A stretch of DNA of 64,000 bases from Gemmatimonadota bacterium (GCA_040388625.1 JAZKBK010000006.1:62001-126000), one strand, 5' to 3'; positions 10,730-20,378 are shown, counted from the first letter of the stretch. Translations and numbers: made by a program. The notes: a model not told the origin generated them from the letters alone.

Positions 10730-11248
10730 ATGCCACGCGATTTTGAAGATATTTTCGACACCGAAGACATGGACCCGGACGAGCTCAGGCGCCTCGTGCG
10801 CGAGACTCTCCGGGAGAGTCGATCAATCGATCCGTTGGACATCACTGTCCATGTCCGCCACGGAAAGGTCATACTCGTCGGCCGCGTCGGGACCGATACC
10901 GAGAAGCGGATCGCCGAGCGTGTGGTCGGCGACCGGATAGGACTGACCAACGTTGAAAGCCAGCTCGTTGTGGACCCGATCCGCCGCGCCACGAGTCCGG
11001 AGGCGGCTGACGAGAACGTCAACGATGAGGAGGCCCACGAAGGGCTGTTGCTCGGCGACGCACCTCGCTCCCATTCCGACAGCAGCGACCACCTGGCGGA
11101 GCACGCCGAGGACGAGCTGCTCGGAACCGTGGACAGGACGGAAGCGATAGAGGACGGCATCCCCTGGATACCGCCTGAGAGCCCGACTCCGGAAGGCACG
11201 GATGAAGCAGGGTTCCCACCACGCGACGCAAATCTGGATTCGTTTTAA
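10730..11248 (+). CDS. BON-domain protein
   Basis: 172 residues. The start is supported by CAGGAGG nine bases upstream. Residues 20-85 form a BON domain (ITVHVRHGKVILVGRVGTDTEKRIAERVV...VTNVES-type ending: LTNVESQLVVD). The rest is very acidic and low in complexity (many E, D, H and S). There is no signal peptide, unusual because many BON proteins are periplasmic. BON domains are thought to bind phospholipid or other membranes; no more can be said of the role. Confidence 0.75.
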   Translation: MPRDFEDIFDTEDMDPDELRRLVRETLRESRSIDPLDITVHVRHGKVILVGRVGTDTEKRIAERVVGDRIGLTNVESQLVVDPIRRATSPEAADENVNDEEAHEGLLLGDAPRSHSDSSDHLAEHAEDELLGTVDRTEAIEDGIPWIPPESPTPEGTDEAGFPPRDANLDSF

Positions 11249-11255
11249 TCGCGCA

Positions 11256-11295
11256 CAGGGTGCAGATTTGATCGCGTATGCCTACCTGCACCCTG
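11256..11295 (+). promoter_or_regulatory. Stem-loop enclosing the queD start codon
   Basis: Perfect 10-bp inverted repeat: CAGGGTGCAG at 11256-11265 pairs with CTGCACCCTG at 11286-11295. The 20-base loop contains the queD ATG (11278-11280). I see no clear ribosome site upstream of that ATG, so the structure may control translation. It does not resemble a preQ1 riboswitch that I can identify. The structure is seen directly; regulation is inference. Confidence 0.45.
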
Positions 11296-11700
11296 ACACG
11301 CCGCGTGAAATTTGCCGCGGCACATCGGTACCGCCGCCCCGAATGGGACGACGCGCGCAATGAAGCGACTTTCGGTGCCTGCGCCTGGCCCAGCTACCAC
11401 GGCCACAGCTACACCTGCGACGTCACAGTGGCCGGCGAAATCGATCCCCTTACCGGATTTATCGTGGATCTCGGAAAACTCGACGCGATTCTCAGGCGCG
11501 AGATTGTCCAGAGGTTCGACCATCGCAACATCAACGTGGACGTCCCCGAGTTTGCCGACGGACGACTGATCCCGTCCGGGGAGAACCTCGCACGCTTCAT
11601 TCTGGATCGCGTACAGACGTCGTTGAAGACCGATGCACGCGTCGTTTCGGTCACCATTGCAGAGGACGACACCTTGTCGGCGACATATGCAGCAGATTGA
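11278..11700 (+). CDS. queD: 6-carboxy-5,6,7,8-tetrahydropterin synthase / 6-pyruvoyltetrahydropterin synthase family
   Basis: 140 residues. Zinc ligands His16 (FAAAHRYRR) and His41/His43 (YHGHSY) and a candidate catalytic Cys35 are present, as are FIVDLGKLDAIL, FDHRNIN and PSGENLARFI. QueD converts dihydroneopterin triphosphate to 6-carboxytetrahydropterin on the way to queuosine; eukaryote-type relatives make 6-pyruvoyltetrahydropterin. The Cys is six residues before the HGH pair rather than the usual four, so the exact reaction is a little less certain. No queC or queE lies nearby. Confidence 0.88.
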   Translation: MPTCTLTRRVKFAAAHRYRRPEWDDARNEATFGACAWPSYHGHSYTCDVTVAGEIDPLTGFIVDLGKLDAILRREIVQRFDHRNINVDVPEFADGRLIPSGENLARFILDRVQTSLKTDARVVSVTIAEDDTLSATYAAD

Positions 11701-11734
11701 CGGCGCCCTGATCGCGGAAGTGTCGCGTGTACGC

Positions 11735-13057
11735 ATGCGCGCGATCGCAGCGTGGCTGGCGCCCGTTTCACTCGCCGCCGCAACTGCATGCGCACCGGCC
11801 CCACGCACCGGCGCGATACCTGCAACGGCACACGGACGAGCCGCTCTCGAAGCGCGGATCGACACATGGATCGGGAATCCGATCTTCCGAACGGCCGAAT
11901 GGGCAATTCTCGTAGTGAATCCGCAGAGTGGTGACACCATCTACGCGCACGATCCCGCGCTGCTGATGGTCCCTGCATCCAACATGAAGATCATCACATC
12001 TTCCGTTGCACTCACACAGCTCGGCCCGGACTTTCGTTTTTCCACGACGTTTGCAAGACACGGCGCGCTCGCCAACGGAGTCCTGAACGGCGATCTGGTG
12101 GTGACCGGCCGCGGAGATCCGACGCTGAGCAACCATATGCGCGGCAACGCGAGCGCGGCTATGGACACTCTCGCGGATTCGATCGTCGCGCACGGCATTC
12201 GCGAGATCACGGGACACATCTATTCGGGCGCCGACAACTTCCCCGGTCCTGCGGTCGGCGCAGGCTGGGACTGGGACGATCTCGATTCGTCGGACGGAGC
12301 CGGCGTCGACGAGCTGCTGTTCAACGAAGGAATGTCGCGCGTGGTCGTGCACGGACCAGCTGGTGACAGCACCGTGAAGTCGGCGCCCGCGGCAATCCCC
12401 ACGCAGGACTACCTCCGCGAGTTGCAACTCGCACTCGAACGGCGTGGTGTGCATACGACGCTTGGAGTCGGGGAAAGCGTCGTTCCGCGCGATGCGGTTC
12501 CGCTCGACACTCTGTTCGTCGTCCAGTCTGTGCCGCTGAGTCAGATTCTTCCGTACTTTCTAAAGCCGTCGCAGAATCAGATGGGCGAGGTCCTCATGCG
12601 CACGCTCGGTCTCGAACGCACGGGCGTTGGTATCGCTGACAGCGGCATCGCTGTCGCGGGCCGCCAACTCTCGGCGTGGGGAATTCCGCGCGACGGTTAC
12701 CAGCTGCATGACGGAAGTGGAATGGCACGCGCCGATCTGATTTCTCCGGAAACGATCGTGCGAATATTCGACCGAATGCAGGCAAATCCCAACTTCGCAA
12801 CGTTCTACAACGCGCTCCCGATCGCCGGAGTCGACGGCACGATCGCGCGCCGCATGATCGGAACACCTGCGGCGAACAACGTACACGCGAAGACCGGCTC
12901 CCTGCACTGGGTCCGGTCGCTCTCAGGCTACGTAACCGACGCCGATGGTGAACGGCTCATCTTCAGCGTTCTCGCCAACAAGTGGACCACACCGCCTTCC
13001 GCGGTAACGATGACGGCCGACTCGATCGCGGCGGCGCTGGCGTCGTACCACAAGTGA
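11735..13057 (+). CDS. dacB: D-alanyl-D-alanine carboxypeptidase/endopeptidase, PBP4 type (peptidase S13)
   Basis: About 440 residues from ATG 11735, which gives a lipoprotein-like signal (LAPVSLAAATAC). ATG 11687, overlapping the queD end, is an alternative. The penicilloyl serine transferase motifs are SNMK (Ser82), DGSGMARADLISPE and HAKTGSL (Lys386). The family trims or cuts peptidoglycan cross-links in the periplasm and has a large insert between the first two motifs, as here. It starts within or just after queD and ends 7 bases before moeA. Confidence 0.92.
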   Translation: MRAIAAWLAPVSLAAATACAPAPRTGAIPATAHGRAALEARIDTWIGNPIFRTAEWAILVVNPQSGDTIYAHDPALLMVPASNMKIITSSVALTQLGPDFRFSTTFARHGALANGVLNGDLVVTGRGDPTLSNHMRGNASAAMDTLADSIVAHGIREITGHIYSGADNFPGPAVGAGWDWDDLDSSDGAGVDELLFNEGMSRVVVHGPAGDSTVKSAPAAIPTQDYLRELQLALERRGVHTTLGVGESVVPRDAVPLDTLFVVQSVPLSQILPYFLKPSQNQMGEVLMRTLGLERTGVGIADSGIAVAGRQLSAWGIPRDGYQLHDGSGMARADLISPETIVRIFDRMQANPNFATFYNALPIAGVDGTIARRMIGTPAANNVHAKTGSLHWVRSLSGYVTDADGERLIFSVLANKWTTPPSAVTMTADSIAAALASYHK

Positions 13058-13064
13058 GTAGCGT

Positions 13065-14312
13065 TTGAGTCGGGGAGCGGTCAGCGCCGCCGAGGCATCG
13101 GAGCAGATTCTCGCCTCGGTCGAGCGCATGCCGGTCGAATGCGTTCCGCTCTCATCCGCGCTCGGTGCCGTGCTCGCCGAACCAGTCGCCGCACGTGCCA
13201 GCATTCCTCCATGGCGCGCGTCGTCGATGGACGGATATGCGGTGAGAGCGAGCGATATCGCCCGCGTCCCGTGCACGTTGCGCGTCATCGGAGAGGTTGC
13301 GGCTGGCAGCGAGGCGCCAGTATCAGTGAAGACCGGGGAGGCCGTCAGAATCATGACCGGAGCCCCCGTTCCGGCAAGCGCCGACACTGTTGTGCGCGTG
13401 GAAGACACCGATGCCGGCTCGGAACTCGTCGAGATCCGCAATTCGCGCGATGCGGGACGCAACGTGCGCCCACTCGGCGAGGATTTCCTCAAGGGAGACG
13501 TGATCCTCAGGGCGGGCGAGTATGTGAGTCCCGCGGCGATCGGCGTGCTCGCGTCCTCCGGCATCGCGACTGTCGCAACCTACCGCCAGCCTACCGTATC
13601 GATCGTTTCGTCAGGCGACGAGCTGGTTCGCGTCGAGGGTTTCGACGCGGTGATGAGCGGCAACCGCATCGTATCATCGAACAGTTATTCCCTCCCGGCG
13701 ATGGTGCGCGAATCGGGCGGACGGCCCCGCGATGGCGGCATCACGCGCGATGATCCGCTTGCACTGCGCAACGCGATCGAGGGTGCGATGGCGTGCGATC
13801 TCCTGATCACGAGTGGCGGCGTTTCCGTCGGTGATCATGACTTCACACGCACAGTCATGAAGGATATGGGTGTCGACATCAAGTTCTGGCGCGCGCGTAT
13901 CCGGCCAGGCGGCCCTGTAGTGTTCGGTATCATCGATGGCCGCCCCTGGATCGGACTGCCGGGTAATCCGGTGTCCGCAATGGTTACGTTCGAGCTCTTC
14001 GTGCGGCCAGCGATTCTCAAGATGCTTGGCGAGACGCTGATTTTCCCCGCAACACGAATCGTGACACTCGACGAGCGCATCTCATTGATCGGCGACCTGA
14101 CACACTACCTGCGCGTAGTGCTGACCCAGCGCGACGGCGTGGATCACGCGCGCCTTACCGGTACGCAGAGCTCAGGAGCGCTGACGTCCATGTTGCGCGC
14201 CAACGCGCTGCTCATAGTTCCCGAGGGCCAGCACGAGTGTCATCCGGGCGAGCAGTTCCGCGCGATTCCCCTGCGGGACTCCGTATTTCGGTCAGCAGTC
14301 TTCCCCGCGTGA
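13065..14312 (+). CDS. moeA: Molybdopterin molybdenumtransferase
   Basis: 415 residues, starting with TTG at 13065. It inserts molybdate into adenylylated molybdopterin. Domain signs in order: the N-terminal linker (SIPPWRASSMDGYAVRASD), the MPT-binding domain with VSIVSSGDELV and SGNRIVSSNSYSL, the motif TSGGVSVGDHDF, and GLPGNPVSAMVTFELFVRP, followed by the C-terminal beta domain. Another cofactor gene of the MoaB/MogA family lies 30 kb away at 44.5-45.0 kb. Its stop overlaps the next start (GTGA). Confidence 0.95.
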   Translation: MSRGAVSAAEASEQILASVERMPVECVPLSSALGAVLAEPVAARASIPPWRASSMDGYAVRASDIARVPCTLRVIGEVAAGSEAPVSVKTGEAVRIMTGAPVPASADTVVRVEDTDAGSELVEIRNSRDAGRNVRPLGEDFLKGDVILRAGEYVSPAAIGVLASSGIATVATYRQPTVSIVSSGDELVRVEGFDAVMSGNRIVSSNSYSLPAMVRESGGRPRDGGITRDDPLALRNAIEGAMACDLLITSGGVSVGDHDFTRTVMKDMGVDIKFWRARIRPGGPVVFGIIDGRPWIGLPGNPVSAMVTFELFVRPAILKMLGETLIFPATRIVTLDERISLIGDLTHYLRVVLTQRDGVDHARLTGTQSSGALTSMLRANALLIVPEGQHECHPGEQFRAIPLRDSVFRSAVFPA

Positions 14313-14989
14313 CGCGAGCGCTGGCAGGCGCCAAGCTTGTCGCCGATCTCGAGCGACGCTTCGTGACTGTCAACGACGACGTCCGCGTAGGCGGCAGGGA
14401 CGTCAACATTCTGCGGCCGCGCAGTGCGGAGGACCTCATCAGCGAGAGCGATTTCGACCGGGACGAGCGATTGCCGTACTGGGCCGAGCTGTGGCCATCA
14501 TCGACCATTCTGGCCAATTTCATCGTCGCTCATAAGAGACCCCGCGGCCGTGCCATAGAGATTGGCGCAGGCGTCGGACTCGTGAGCATCGCCGCCGCGA
14601 TCGCAGGCCACGCGATCACCGCGAGCGATTATTATGACGACGCCCTGGCATTCGCGCGGGCGAATGCGTTTCGCAACCTCGGCCGGGAGATCGACACCGC
14701 TCTCATCGACTGGCGCCATGTGTCACCGGACGTCGCGCGCTTCGATTTCGTGCTCGCCTCCGACGTGCTTTACGAATCGCGCTACGCACCACTCGTCGCG
14801 AGTGTAGTCGACCGGCTGTTGGCCGCAAGTGGCGTCGCCTACGTGGCCGATCCCGGCCGCGTTGCTGCGAATGCGTTTGCCGACGCGTGCGTGGACCTCG
14901 GACTTGCGATACGTACCACCGCTACCCGGCCATATCAGGCCGGTGATGTGCGGCAGACCATTACGGTCTATGAGGTGACGCGACCGTAA
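14309..14989 (+). CDS. Class I SAM-dependent methyltransferase (METTL21/lysine-methyltransferase-like)
   Basis: 226 residues from GTG 14309, which overlaps the moeA stop in GTGA; the longer frame to 14237 lies inside moeA. The order WAELWPSSTILANFI, the SAM-binding loop AIEIGAGVGLVSIAAA, ASDYYDDAL and FDFVLASDVLYE is that of the methyltransferase_16/METTL21 group (SDVLYE replaces the DxxY motif). Relatives methylate protein lysines, but bacterial members are mostly uncharacterised, so the substrate is unknown. It ends the plus-strand run and converges with etfD. Confidence 0.8.
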   Translation: MTRALAGAKLVADLERRFVTVNDDVRVGGRDVNILRPRSAEDLISESDFDRDERLPYWAELWPSSTILANFIVAHKRPRGRAIEIGAGVGLVSIAAAIAGHAITASDYYDDALAFARANAFRNLGREIDTALIDWRHVSPDVARFDFVLASDVLYESRYAPLVASVVDRLLAASGVAYVADPGRVAANAFADACVDLGLAIRTTATRPYQAGDVRQTITVYEVTRP

Positions 14990-14998
14990 CGCCCTGTT

Positions 14999-17071
14999 CT
15001 ACAGCAGTTGCTGTGCAACGACCTCGGAGATGTCGTACACCGGAACGTCGGAATTCTGGCCCTTTACGCCATCGCCGATCATGGTCATGCAGAAGGGGCA
15101 TGCCACTGCGAGGACGTCTGCACCTGTAGCGAGAAGTTCCTCGGTGCGCTCGGCGTTGATGCGCTTGCCGACGGTCTCTTCCATCCACATTCTTCCACCG
15201 CCGGCGCCGCAGCAGAGTGCCTTGCTGCGCGTGCGGGGCGGCTCTACGAGTGTCATCATCGGCAGCGAACGTCGCAGTGTCTCGCGCGGTGCCTCGTACA
15301 CGTCATTGTAGCGGCCAAGGTAGCAGGAATCGTGATATGCCACGGTCAGCTGCTTGCCCTCGCCGTTGAGCGGAAGGCGGTTCTCCTCCAGCAGCTTCTC
15401 GATGTAAGTCGAGTGGTGGATGACTTCATAATTGCCGCCAAGCTGCGGATATTCGTTACCGATCTGATGGAAGCAGTGCGGACAGTTGGTTACGATCGTC
15501 TCGACGCCGTAGCGGTCCAGCGTCTCGATGTTGTCACGCGCCAGCAGCTGGTACAGATACTCGTTCCCCATGCGGCGCGCAGGATCACCGTTGCACTTCT
15601 CTTCCTGACCGAGAATCGCGAAACGCACGTGTGCCGCCTGAAGCACTCGGGCAAACGCGACCGCGATCTTCTTCGCGCGATCGTCGAACGACCCCATGCA
15701 TCCGACCCAGAAGAGCACCTCCGGGCGTTCGCCGCGCTCTATCATCTCGGCCATCGTGGGGATGTCCATTCCTTCCGCCCACTTGCCTCTGTCTCCTGGA
15801 TTGAACGCCCACGGCGATCCGTTGCGCTCCATCGACTCGAACGCCGGCTGAATCTCCGGCGGAAAACGCGATTCCATCAACACCAGGTTGCGCCGAAGCT
15901 CGTTGATGATGTCGAGCTGGTCGATCGATACCGGGCACTCCTGAACGCATGCACGGCAGCTGGTGCACGCCCACAACTCCTCTTCCGTGATGTAGTTGTC
16001 CAGCAGCGTATTCTGCAGAGTAGCCGTGACGGTCGCGTCTCCTGCATCGCCGCCCTCTCCAGCGACGAGCTGCGGATGCTCGAATTCGCCGAAATCACCC
16101 GTCGCAAGCGGCGCAAGCTCCATTAGGCGCTGACGCGTGTTGATCATGATCTTGCGCGGGCTCAACAGCTTGCCCGTGATGTGTGCCGGACATACAGCCG
16201 TGCAGCGCCCGCACTCCGTGCAGGAATAGCTGTCCAGCAGGTTCTTCCATCCAAGCTGCGTCACGTCCGAAGCGCCGAACTGCTCGACACCCTCGGCTTC
16301 CAGATCCATGTAGCTCATCGCTCCCTTCACACCGGGTCCACTCGTGTTGGACAGGTAGGTGTTGGGCAGCGACGTGAGAACGTGAAGATGTTTGGAGTAC
16401 GGCAGATAATTCAGAAAGATCAGAATAAGTAGCGCGTGGAACCACCAGCTCGTCGCGCGGCCAGCTTCCAGGCCCCACGTGGGCAGCCCGGTGAGCGCGT
16501 GCGACAGCGCAAGCGAGATCGGTTGAAACACCGTGCCGGTACCGGGATGCAGCGCGAACTCGAACGCACCCAGCGACAGCAGGCTCACCATCAGCGCGCC
16601 GATCATCGATAGGATCAGGATCGCGTCGCCCGAGTGAACCTTGTCGCCCTGAAGCCTTGCAGGCTTGACGACTATGCGTCGATACAGCAGCACCGTAACG
16701 GCCGCGAGCACCAGCAGCGCAAATAATTCCTGCGACAGGGTGTACAGCGCGTAGATGGGCGCTGGCAGGATCATCGCGTAACTGAAACCGGGGAACAGCC
16801 CGCTGATTATTATCTCGGCGGTGCCGATCGTCAGCACCACGAAGCCCCAGAACACCGACGCGTGCAGCGAGCCGGCAACTGGATCGCGCAGGATCTTTGT
16901 CTGACCGAATCCGATCAGGAAGAGATTACGGATCCTTGTGGCAGGATTATCGCTGCGGTCGTCCGGACGGCCGATCGTGCGCATGTACCGTACGAGGCGC
17001 TGCGCGTTGTAGGAAAAGAACGCCAGCGCGACCACCACCACGAATATGAATACGCCGCGTCCAATGGTCAT
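14999..17071 (-). CDS. Membrane-bound Fe-S oxidoreductase, EtfD-like (ETF:quinone oxidoreductase partner)
   Basis: 690 residues. The N-terminal ~230 residues contain five or six membrane helices of NarI type, probably binding heme. Two 4Fe-4S ferredoxin motifs follow: CTECGRCTAVCP (about 282) and CTSCRACVQECP (about 365). Then come two cysteine-rich CCG-type domains (WVGCMGSFDD; TNCPHCFHQIGNEYPQ; CCGAGGGRMWMEE) as in HdrD/GlpC. Family knowledge: EtfD proteins carry electrons from ETF to the membrane quinone pool. It follows etfB and etfA directly (37-base gap), which supports that role. Confidence 0.88.
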   Translation of the reverse strand: MTIGRGVFIFVVVVALAFFSYNAQRLVRYMRTIGRPDDRSDNPATRIRNLFLIGFGQTKILRDPVAGSLHASVFWGFVVLTIGTAEIIISGLFPGFSYAMILPAPIYALYTLSQELFALLVLAAVTVLLYRRIVVKPARLQGDKVHSGDAILILSMIGALMVSLLSLGAFEFALHPGTGTVFQPISLALSHALTGLPTWGLEAGRATSWWFHALLILIFLNYLPYSKHLHVLTSLPNTYLSNTSGPGVKGAMSYMDLEAEGVEQFGASDVTQLGWKNLLDSYSCTECGRCTAVCPAHITGKLLSPRKIMINTRQRLMELAPLATGDFGEFEHPQLVAGEGGDAGDATVTATLQNTLLDNYITEEELWACTSCRACVQECPVSIDQLDIINELRRNLVLMESRFPPEIQPAFESMERNGSPWAFNPGDRGKWAEGMDIPTMAEMIERGERPEVLFWVGCMGSFDDRAKKIAVAFARVLQAAHVRFAILGQEEKCNGDPARRMGNEYLYQLLARDNIETLDRYGVETIVTNCPHCFHQIGNEYPQLGGNYEVIHHSTYIEKLLEENRLPLNGEGKQLTVAYHDSCYLGRYNDVYEAPRETLRRSLPMMTLVEPPRTRSKALCCGAGGGRMWMEETVGKRINAERTEELLATGADVLAVACPFCMTMIGDGVKGQNSDVPVYDISEVVAQQLL

Positions 17072-17108
17072 CGCGCGAGCCTCCTCGGTGCGTTCGGCTT
17101 GTTACGGT

Positions 17109-18095
17109 TCACCCGCGGGCCCTGGCCTCCTTGACCGCTGCTGTGAGCGCGGGAACGACCTCGAAGAGGTCACCGACGATTCCGTAATCGGCGATCTTGA
17201 AGATCGGTGCTTCCTTGTCCTTGTTGATCGCGACGATCGTCCTGGATGTGCGCATTCCCGCGAGATGCTGGATCGCGCCCGATATGCCGACTGCGACATA
17301 CAGATCCGGACTTACCAGTCTCCCCGTCTGCCCGATCTGATCGCTGTGTGGACGCCAGCCCTCGTCGGTCACGACACGCGTCGCACCGACCGCAGCATTA
17401 CCGAAAGCGGCTGCAAGCTCTTCCACCAGATGGAAATTCTCGGGTCCCTTGAGTCCGCGACCGCCGCTGACGATTACCGGCGCCTCGCCAAGATCCAGTT
17501 TCGTGCCACCACCGAGCTTTACTTCCTTCACCACCACACGCGATGCGTCAGGATCACCGACCGGAGCGGCGTGCTGAATCGTTCCGGCGCGCGGACTCTC
17601 CACCGGAGTGAACATGTTCGCCCGTATCGCCACCAGCGCGGGATTGGATGCGATCTTCACCGTCGCGAGCACCTTGCCGATGTTCACCGGATGCTTCACG
17701 ATTACCGCGTCACCATCCAGCTTGATGTCCGTAACATCGGTGACGAGGCCCACGCCGAGCTTCGCCGCGACGCGCGGTGCGAGATCGCTACCGAGCGCGG
17801 ACGTTGGAAAGATCGCGACGCGATATCCGCCAGTGCGTACGCGCTCGGCGACGATCGCTGCGACAGCTTCCGGATTGTACTTCGCGAATGCGGCATGCTC
17901 GGCGACAACCACCTCGTCCGCTCCGTACTTCGCGAGTTGCGCCGCGCAGTGCTCGATACCCGTCGCACCGGCGACGAACGCGTGTACCTGACCACCAGTG
18001 GCGTCGGCTACCGAACGTGCCGCGGTTACGGCCTCGAGCGCTATCTTGCGAAGCTCGCCGTTACGGGTCTCCGCAAATGCAAATACGTTTGCCAT
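17109..18095 (-). CDS. etfA: Electron transfer flavoprotein alpha subunit
   Basis: 328 residues. ETF alpha carries FAD and passes electrons from acyl-CoA dehydrogenases to the quinone pool. The C-terminal FAD-binding domain is clear: [33 protein letters not shown] and [21 protein letters not shown]. It starts 2 bases after etfB ends and precedes etfD. A glutaryl-CoA dehydrogenase at 23.6-24.8 kb is a plausible electron donor. Confidence 0.97.
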   Translation of the reverse strand: MANVFAFAETRNGELRKIALEAVTAARSVADATGGQVHAFVAGATGIEHCAAQLAKYGADEVVVAEHAAFAKYNPEAVAAIVAERVRTGGYRVAIFPTSALGSDLAPRVAAKLGVGLVTDVTDIKLDGDAVIVKHPVNIGKVLATVKIASNPALVAIRANMFTPVESPRAGTIQHAAPVGDPDASRVVVKEVKLGGGTKLDLGEAPVIVSGGRGLKGPENFHLVEELAAAFGNAAVGATRVVTDEGWRPHSDQIGQTGRLVSPDLYVAVGISGAIQHLAGMRTSRTIVAINKDKEAPIFKIADYGIVGDLFEVVPALTAAVKEARARG

Positions 18096-18097
18096 GA

Positions 18098-18850
18098 TTA
18101 TAGAACCTTCGCTTCAGTCTGGAGCAGTCTCACGAGCTCCGGTACGGCCGCGACGCCTTCGCCGATGATGCGTCCTGGCGCGCGCTCAGGGGGTAGTTCC
18201 ATCTGCGTCACAGTGACGGTCTGCACACCCAGCTGTGCTGGCTTTACTTCGAGCGGCTTTTTCTTTGCGGCCATGATCCCCTTGAGCGCGGGATAGCGCG
18301 CAATGTTCAATCCCTGATCGATCGTCAGAACTGCCGGCAATGGAAAGTCGACGAACTCCTGCCCGCCCTCGATCTCGCGCTTGGCAGATCCCGTCCGTCC
18401 GGATATTTCCAGTTTGGAGATCGCCGTGACCAGAGGCAGTCCCAACAGCTCGCCAACCATGGCACCCACGACCCCATTGGACGAATCAGCCGATTGCTTG
18501 CCGAACAGAATCAGATCATAACCGCCATCCTTGAGCTCCGCCGCCAGCGCACGTGCAATCGCCAGCCCATCGAACGGAATGTGGTCGGCCTTGAGCTCCA
18601 CGCCGCGGTCGGCACCCATCGCGAGCGCCTTGCGGATCGTCTCCTGAACCGCATCGGTCCCCAGCGAAACAATGACCACTTCGGTGGCGGCGTCCCGGTC
18701 CTTGATCTGTAGAGCCGCCTCGACCGCCCACGAGTCGAAGTCGTTCATGTCGAACTTGAGGCCGCCCTCGTCCACCGCGTTTCCGATAGCGGCAATCTTG
18801 AAGCGAACGTCCATGTCCGGGACGCGCTTGATGCACACGGCAATTTTCAC
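18098..18850 (-). CDS. etfB: Electron transfer flavoprotein beta subunit
   Basis: 250 residues. The N-terminus MKIAVCIKRVPD, the segment FDMNDFDSWAVEAAL (here FDMNDFDSWAVEAA), the motif LILFGKQSADSSNGVVGAMVGELLGLP and the recognition region (ALKGIMAAKKKP) are characteristic. This last loop docks to the dehydrogenase partners. The subunit binds AMP and forms a heterodimer with the EtfA protein of the following gene. First gene of the etfB-etfA-etfD operon. Confidence 0.97.
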   Translation of the reverse strand: MKIAVCIKRVPDMDVRFKIAAIGNAVDEGGLKFDMNDFDSWAVEAALQIKDRDAATEVVIVSLGTDAVQETIRKALAMGADRGVELKADHIPFDGLAIARALAAELKDGGYDLILFGKQSADSSNGVVGAMVGELLGLPLVTAISKLEISGRTGSAKREIEGGQEFVDFPLPAVLTIDQGLNIARYPALKGIMAAKKKPLEVKPAQLGVQTVTVTQMELPPERAPGRIIGEGVAAVPELVRLLQTEAKVL

Positions 18851-18998
18851 CGCGGATATTCTCCTGGATGAATCGGTATTGAAGATCTTTCCACCGCATG
18901 GCCCGTAAGGACCTGACTTAATGTAACGGGCACGGACGGCAGTCGGGGAGCCTGGCTATCCCTCCGCAACCGGGTTCCGTCCGGCGCCAGGGCTGGAT

Positions 18999-19042
18999 GC
19001 ACCAGAGCCCCGCGAATCGGTTGATTCGCGGGGCTCTGGTGC
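18999..19042. terminator. 20-bp perfect hairpin between susD and etfB
   Basis: Arms 18999-19018 and 19023-19042 are perfectly complementary (GCACCAGAGCCCC... outward from a GGTT loop). It lies just after the susD stop (19063) and upstream of the etfB start. Neither strand has a run of T after the stem, so it may stop transcription only with help, or stabilise the susD 3' end. The structure is certain; the function is inferred. Confidence 0.5.
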
Positions 19043-19062
19043 GCCACTATGGATGAGCCAGG

Positions 19063-20376
19063 TCAGGCTCCCGTTTTATTGATGTTCGGGTTGTTGTTCC
19101 TCTCCACGTCTGGCAGTGGCAGGCACATCTCGGTGCCGTACGTTCCGCCATGCAAGTAGGCGACGCCAGCGGCCGGAACCTGTGGAAGGTTGAGCCGTCG
19201 GATGTCGTAGGCGCGCGTTCCCTGGAGGAACAGCTCGCGGGATCGTTCGTCAATCACCTGGTTCTTGATCGCCGTCGCATCTGTGCTCTGGAATGCGCCG
19301 GGCAGCCCCGCCGCGATCCGAAGCTTGTTGATGATGTTGACTGCGACCTGCCCTCCCTCCGCTTCGGCGATGATCAGCTGCGCCTCCTCGTAGCTGCCGA
19401 TGCGAATCGGCGCATCGCCCGCGCGATACTTGTTGCTCACGATCAACGGCGTATGATTGTCCGCCCCATTCTTCCCCGTGGTTGAATCCGCGATGCGGGT
19501 ATCAGGCACCGTACCACCACTCGCCGTCGGAACCGTCAGACCGATGAACTGTGGCGTCACCGAGGCAAGTTTGGAGTTGAATTGAGCGTATACTCGGTTC
19601 GTCCGCACGCTGCTTGCGATGTCAGCCGTCGCATTGTAAACGAATCCGGGCGGCACCTGCTTGGCATCGACATCCGCACCGGTCAGGTTTCCCTGATCCA
19701 ACCGCGCGCGTGCACGACCCATATACGCGAGCGCGGTGAGCGTCGGATCATTGGCAGCTTGAGCCGCAGTGAGGCCGTCGCTGAACTTCTGCTCCGCCTG
19801 CGCAAGTACCTCGAGCGACGTAAGCTCCGGCCCGCGATCGATCGCCGCGCTGCAGAACAGCTCGCCAAGCATGATCCGATCGTAGCCAGCGTAGATAAGC
19901 GCCTTCGCCAGGAGATCCTGGCGACCAGGTACCTGTTGATCCGTCCAGGACTTCAGCAGCGCTGACACCGTGTCAGCCGTGTAACGCGCGGTCGAGATCG
20001 GCGTGTAAACGCCGGGAGTAGTGTTGTCGCACGTGTTCGTCGAGTATGCGCCGTCGCTCGTCTGTACATCCCGCCTATCGTACGGCCAACGCGACGCGGT
20101 AATCCCGACGTCCACGAGCTCATCGCTCAGGAGTCCGCCGACGGCGACGAAAGCGCCGTAACCGCACTCGAAATTTCCAACCGTGCTGTTCACAAGTAAT
20201 GTCGCGAACGCCGGGTCTTGAAGCGATTTCGCGTCGATCTTGTCCGGCGCAGTAACGTGCAGCGCGTCATTGATCGAGTTGCAGGCAATGAACGTCGCTG
20301 ATACCACAGCGACTGCCAACAACCCCGCGATCGATCGCGCGTCCCGCCGCAAGCGGCGAATATTTATCGTCGTCAT
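19063..20376 (-). CDS. SusD/RagB family outer-membrane lipoprotein
   Basis: 437 residues from ATG 20376, two bases after the SusC-like stop; the longer frame to 20589 lies inside that gene. The lipoprotein signal ends in SATFIAC. A SusD-like helical domain follows, with the C-terminal signature DERSRELFLQGTRAYDIRRL typical of RagB/SusD. These lipoproteins form the lid over a SusC-type TonB-dependent channel and capture glycans or peptides. The substrate cannot be deduced; no glycosidase or sulfatase genes flank the pair, although an S9 peptidase is 6 kb away. Confidence 0.9.
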   Translation of the reverse strand: MTTINIRRLRRDARSIAGLLAVAVVSATFIACNSINDALHVTAPDKIDAKSLQDPAFATLLVNSTVGNFECGYGAFVAVGGLLSDELVDVGITASRWPYDRRDVQTSDGAYSTNTCDNTTPGVYTPISTARYTADTVSALLKSWTDQQVPGRQDLLAKALIYAGYDRIMLGELFCSAAIDRGPELTSLEVLAQAEQKFSDGLTAAQAANDPTLTALAYMGRARARLDQGNLTGADVDAKQVPPGFVYNATADIASSVRTNRVYAQFNSKLASVTPQFIGLTVPTASGGTVPDTRIADSTTGKNGADNHTPLIVSNKYRAGDAPIRIGSYEEAQLIIAEAEGGQVAVNIINKLRIAAGLPGAFQSTDATAIKNQVIDERSRELFLQGTRAYDIRRLNLPQVPAAGVAYLHGGTYGTEMCLPLPDVERNNNPNINKTGA

Positions 20377-20378
20377 TG

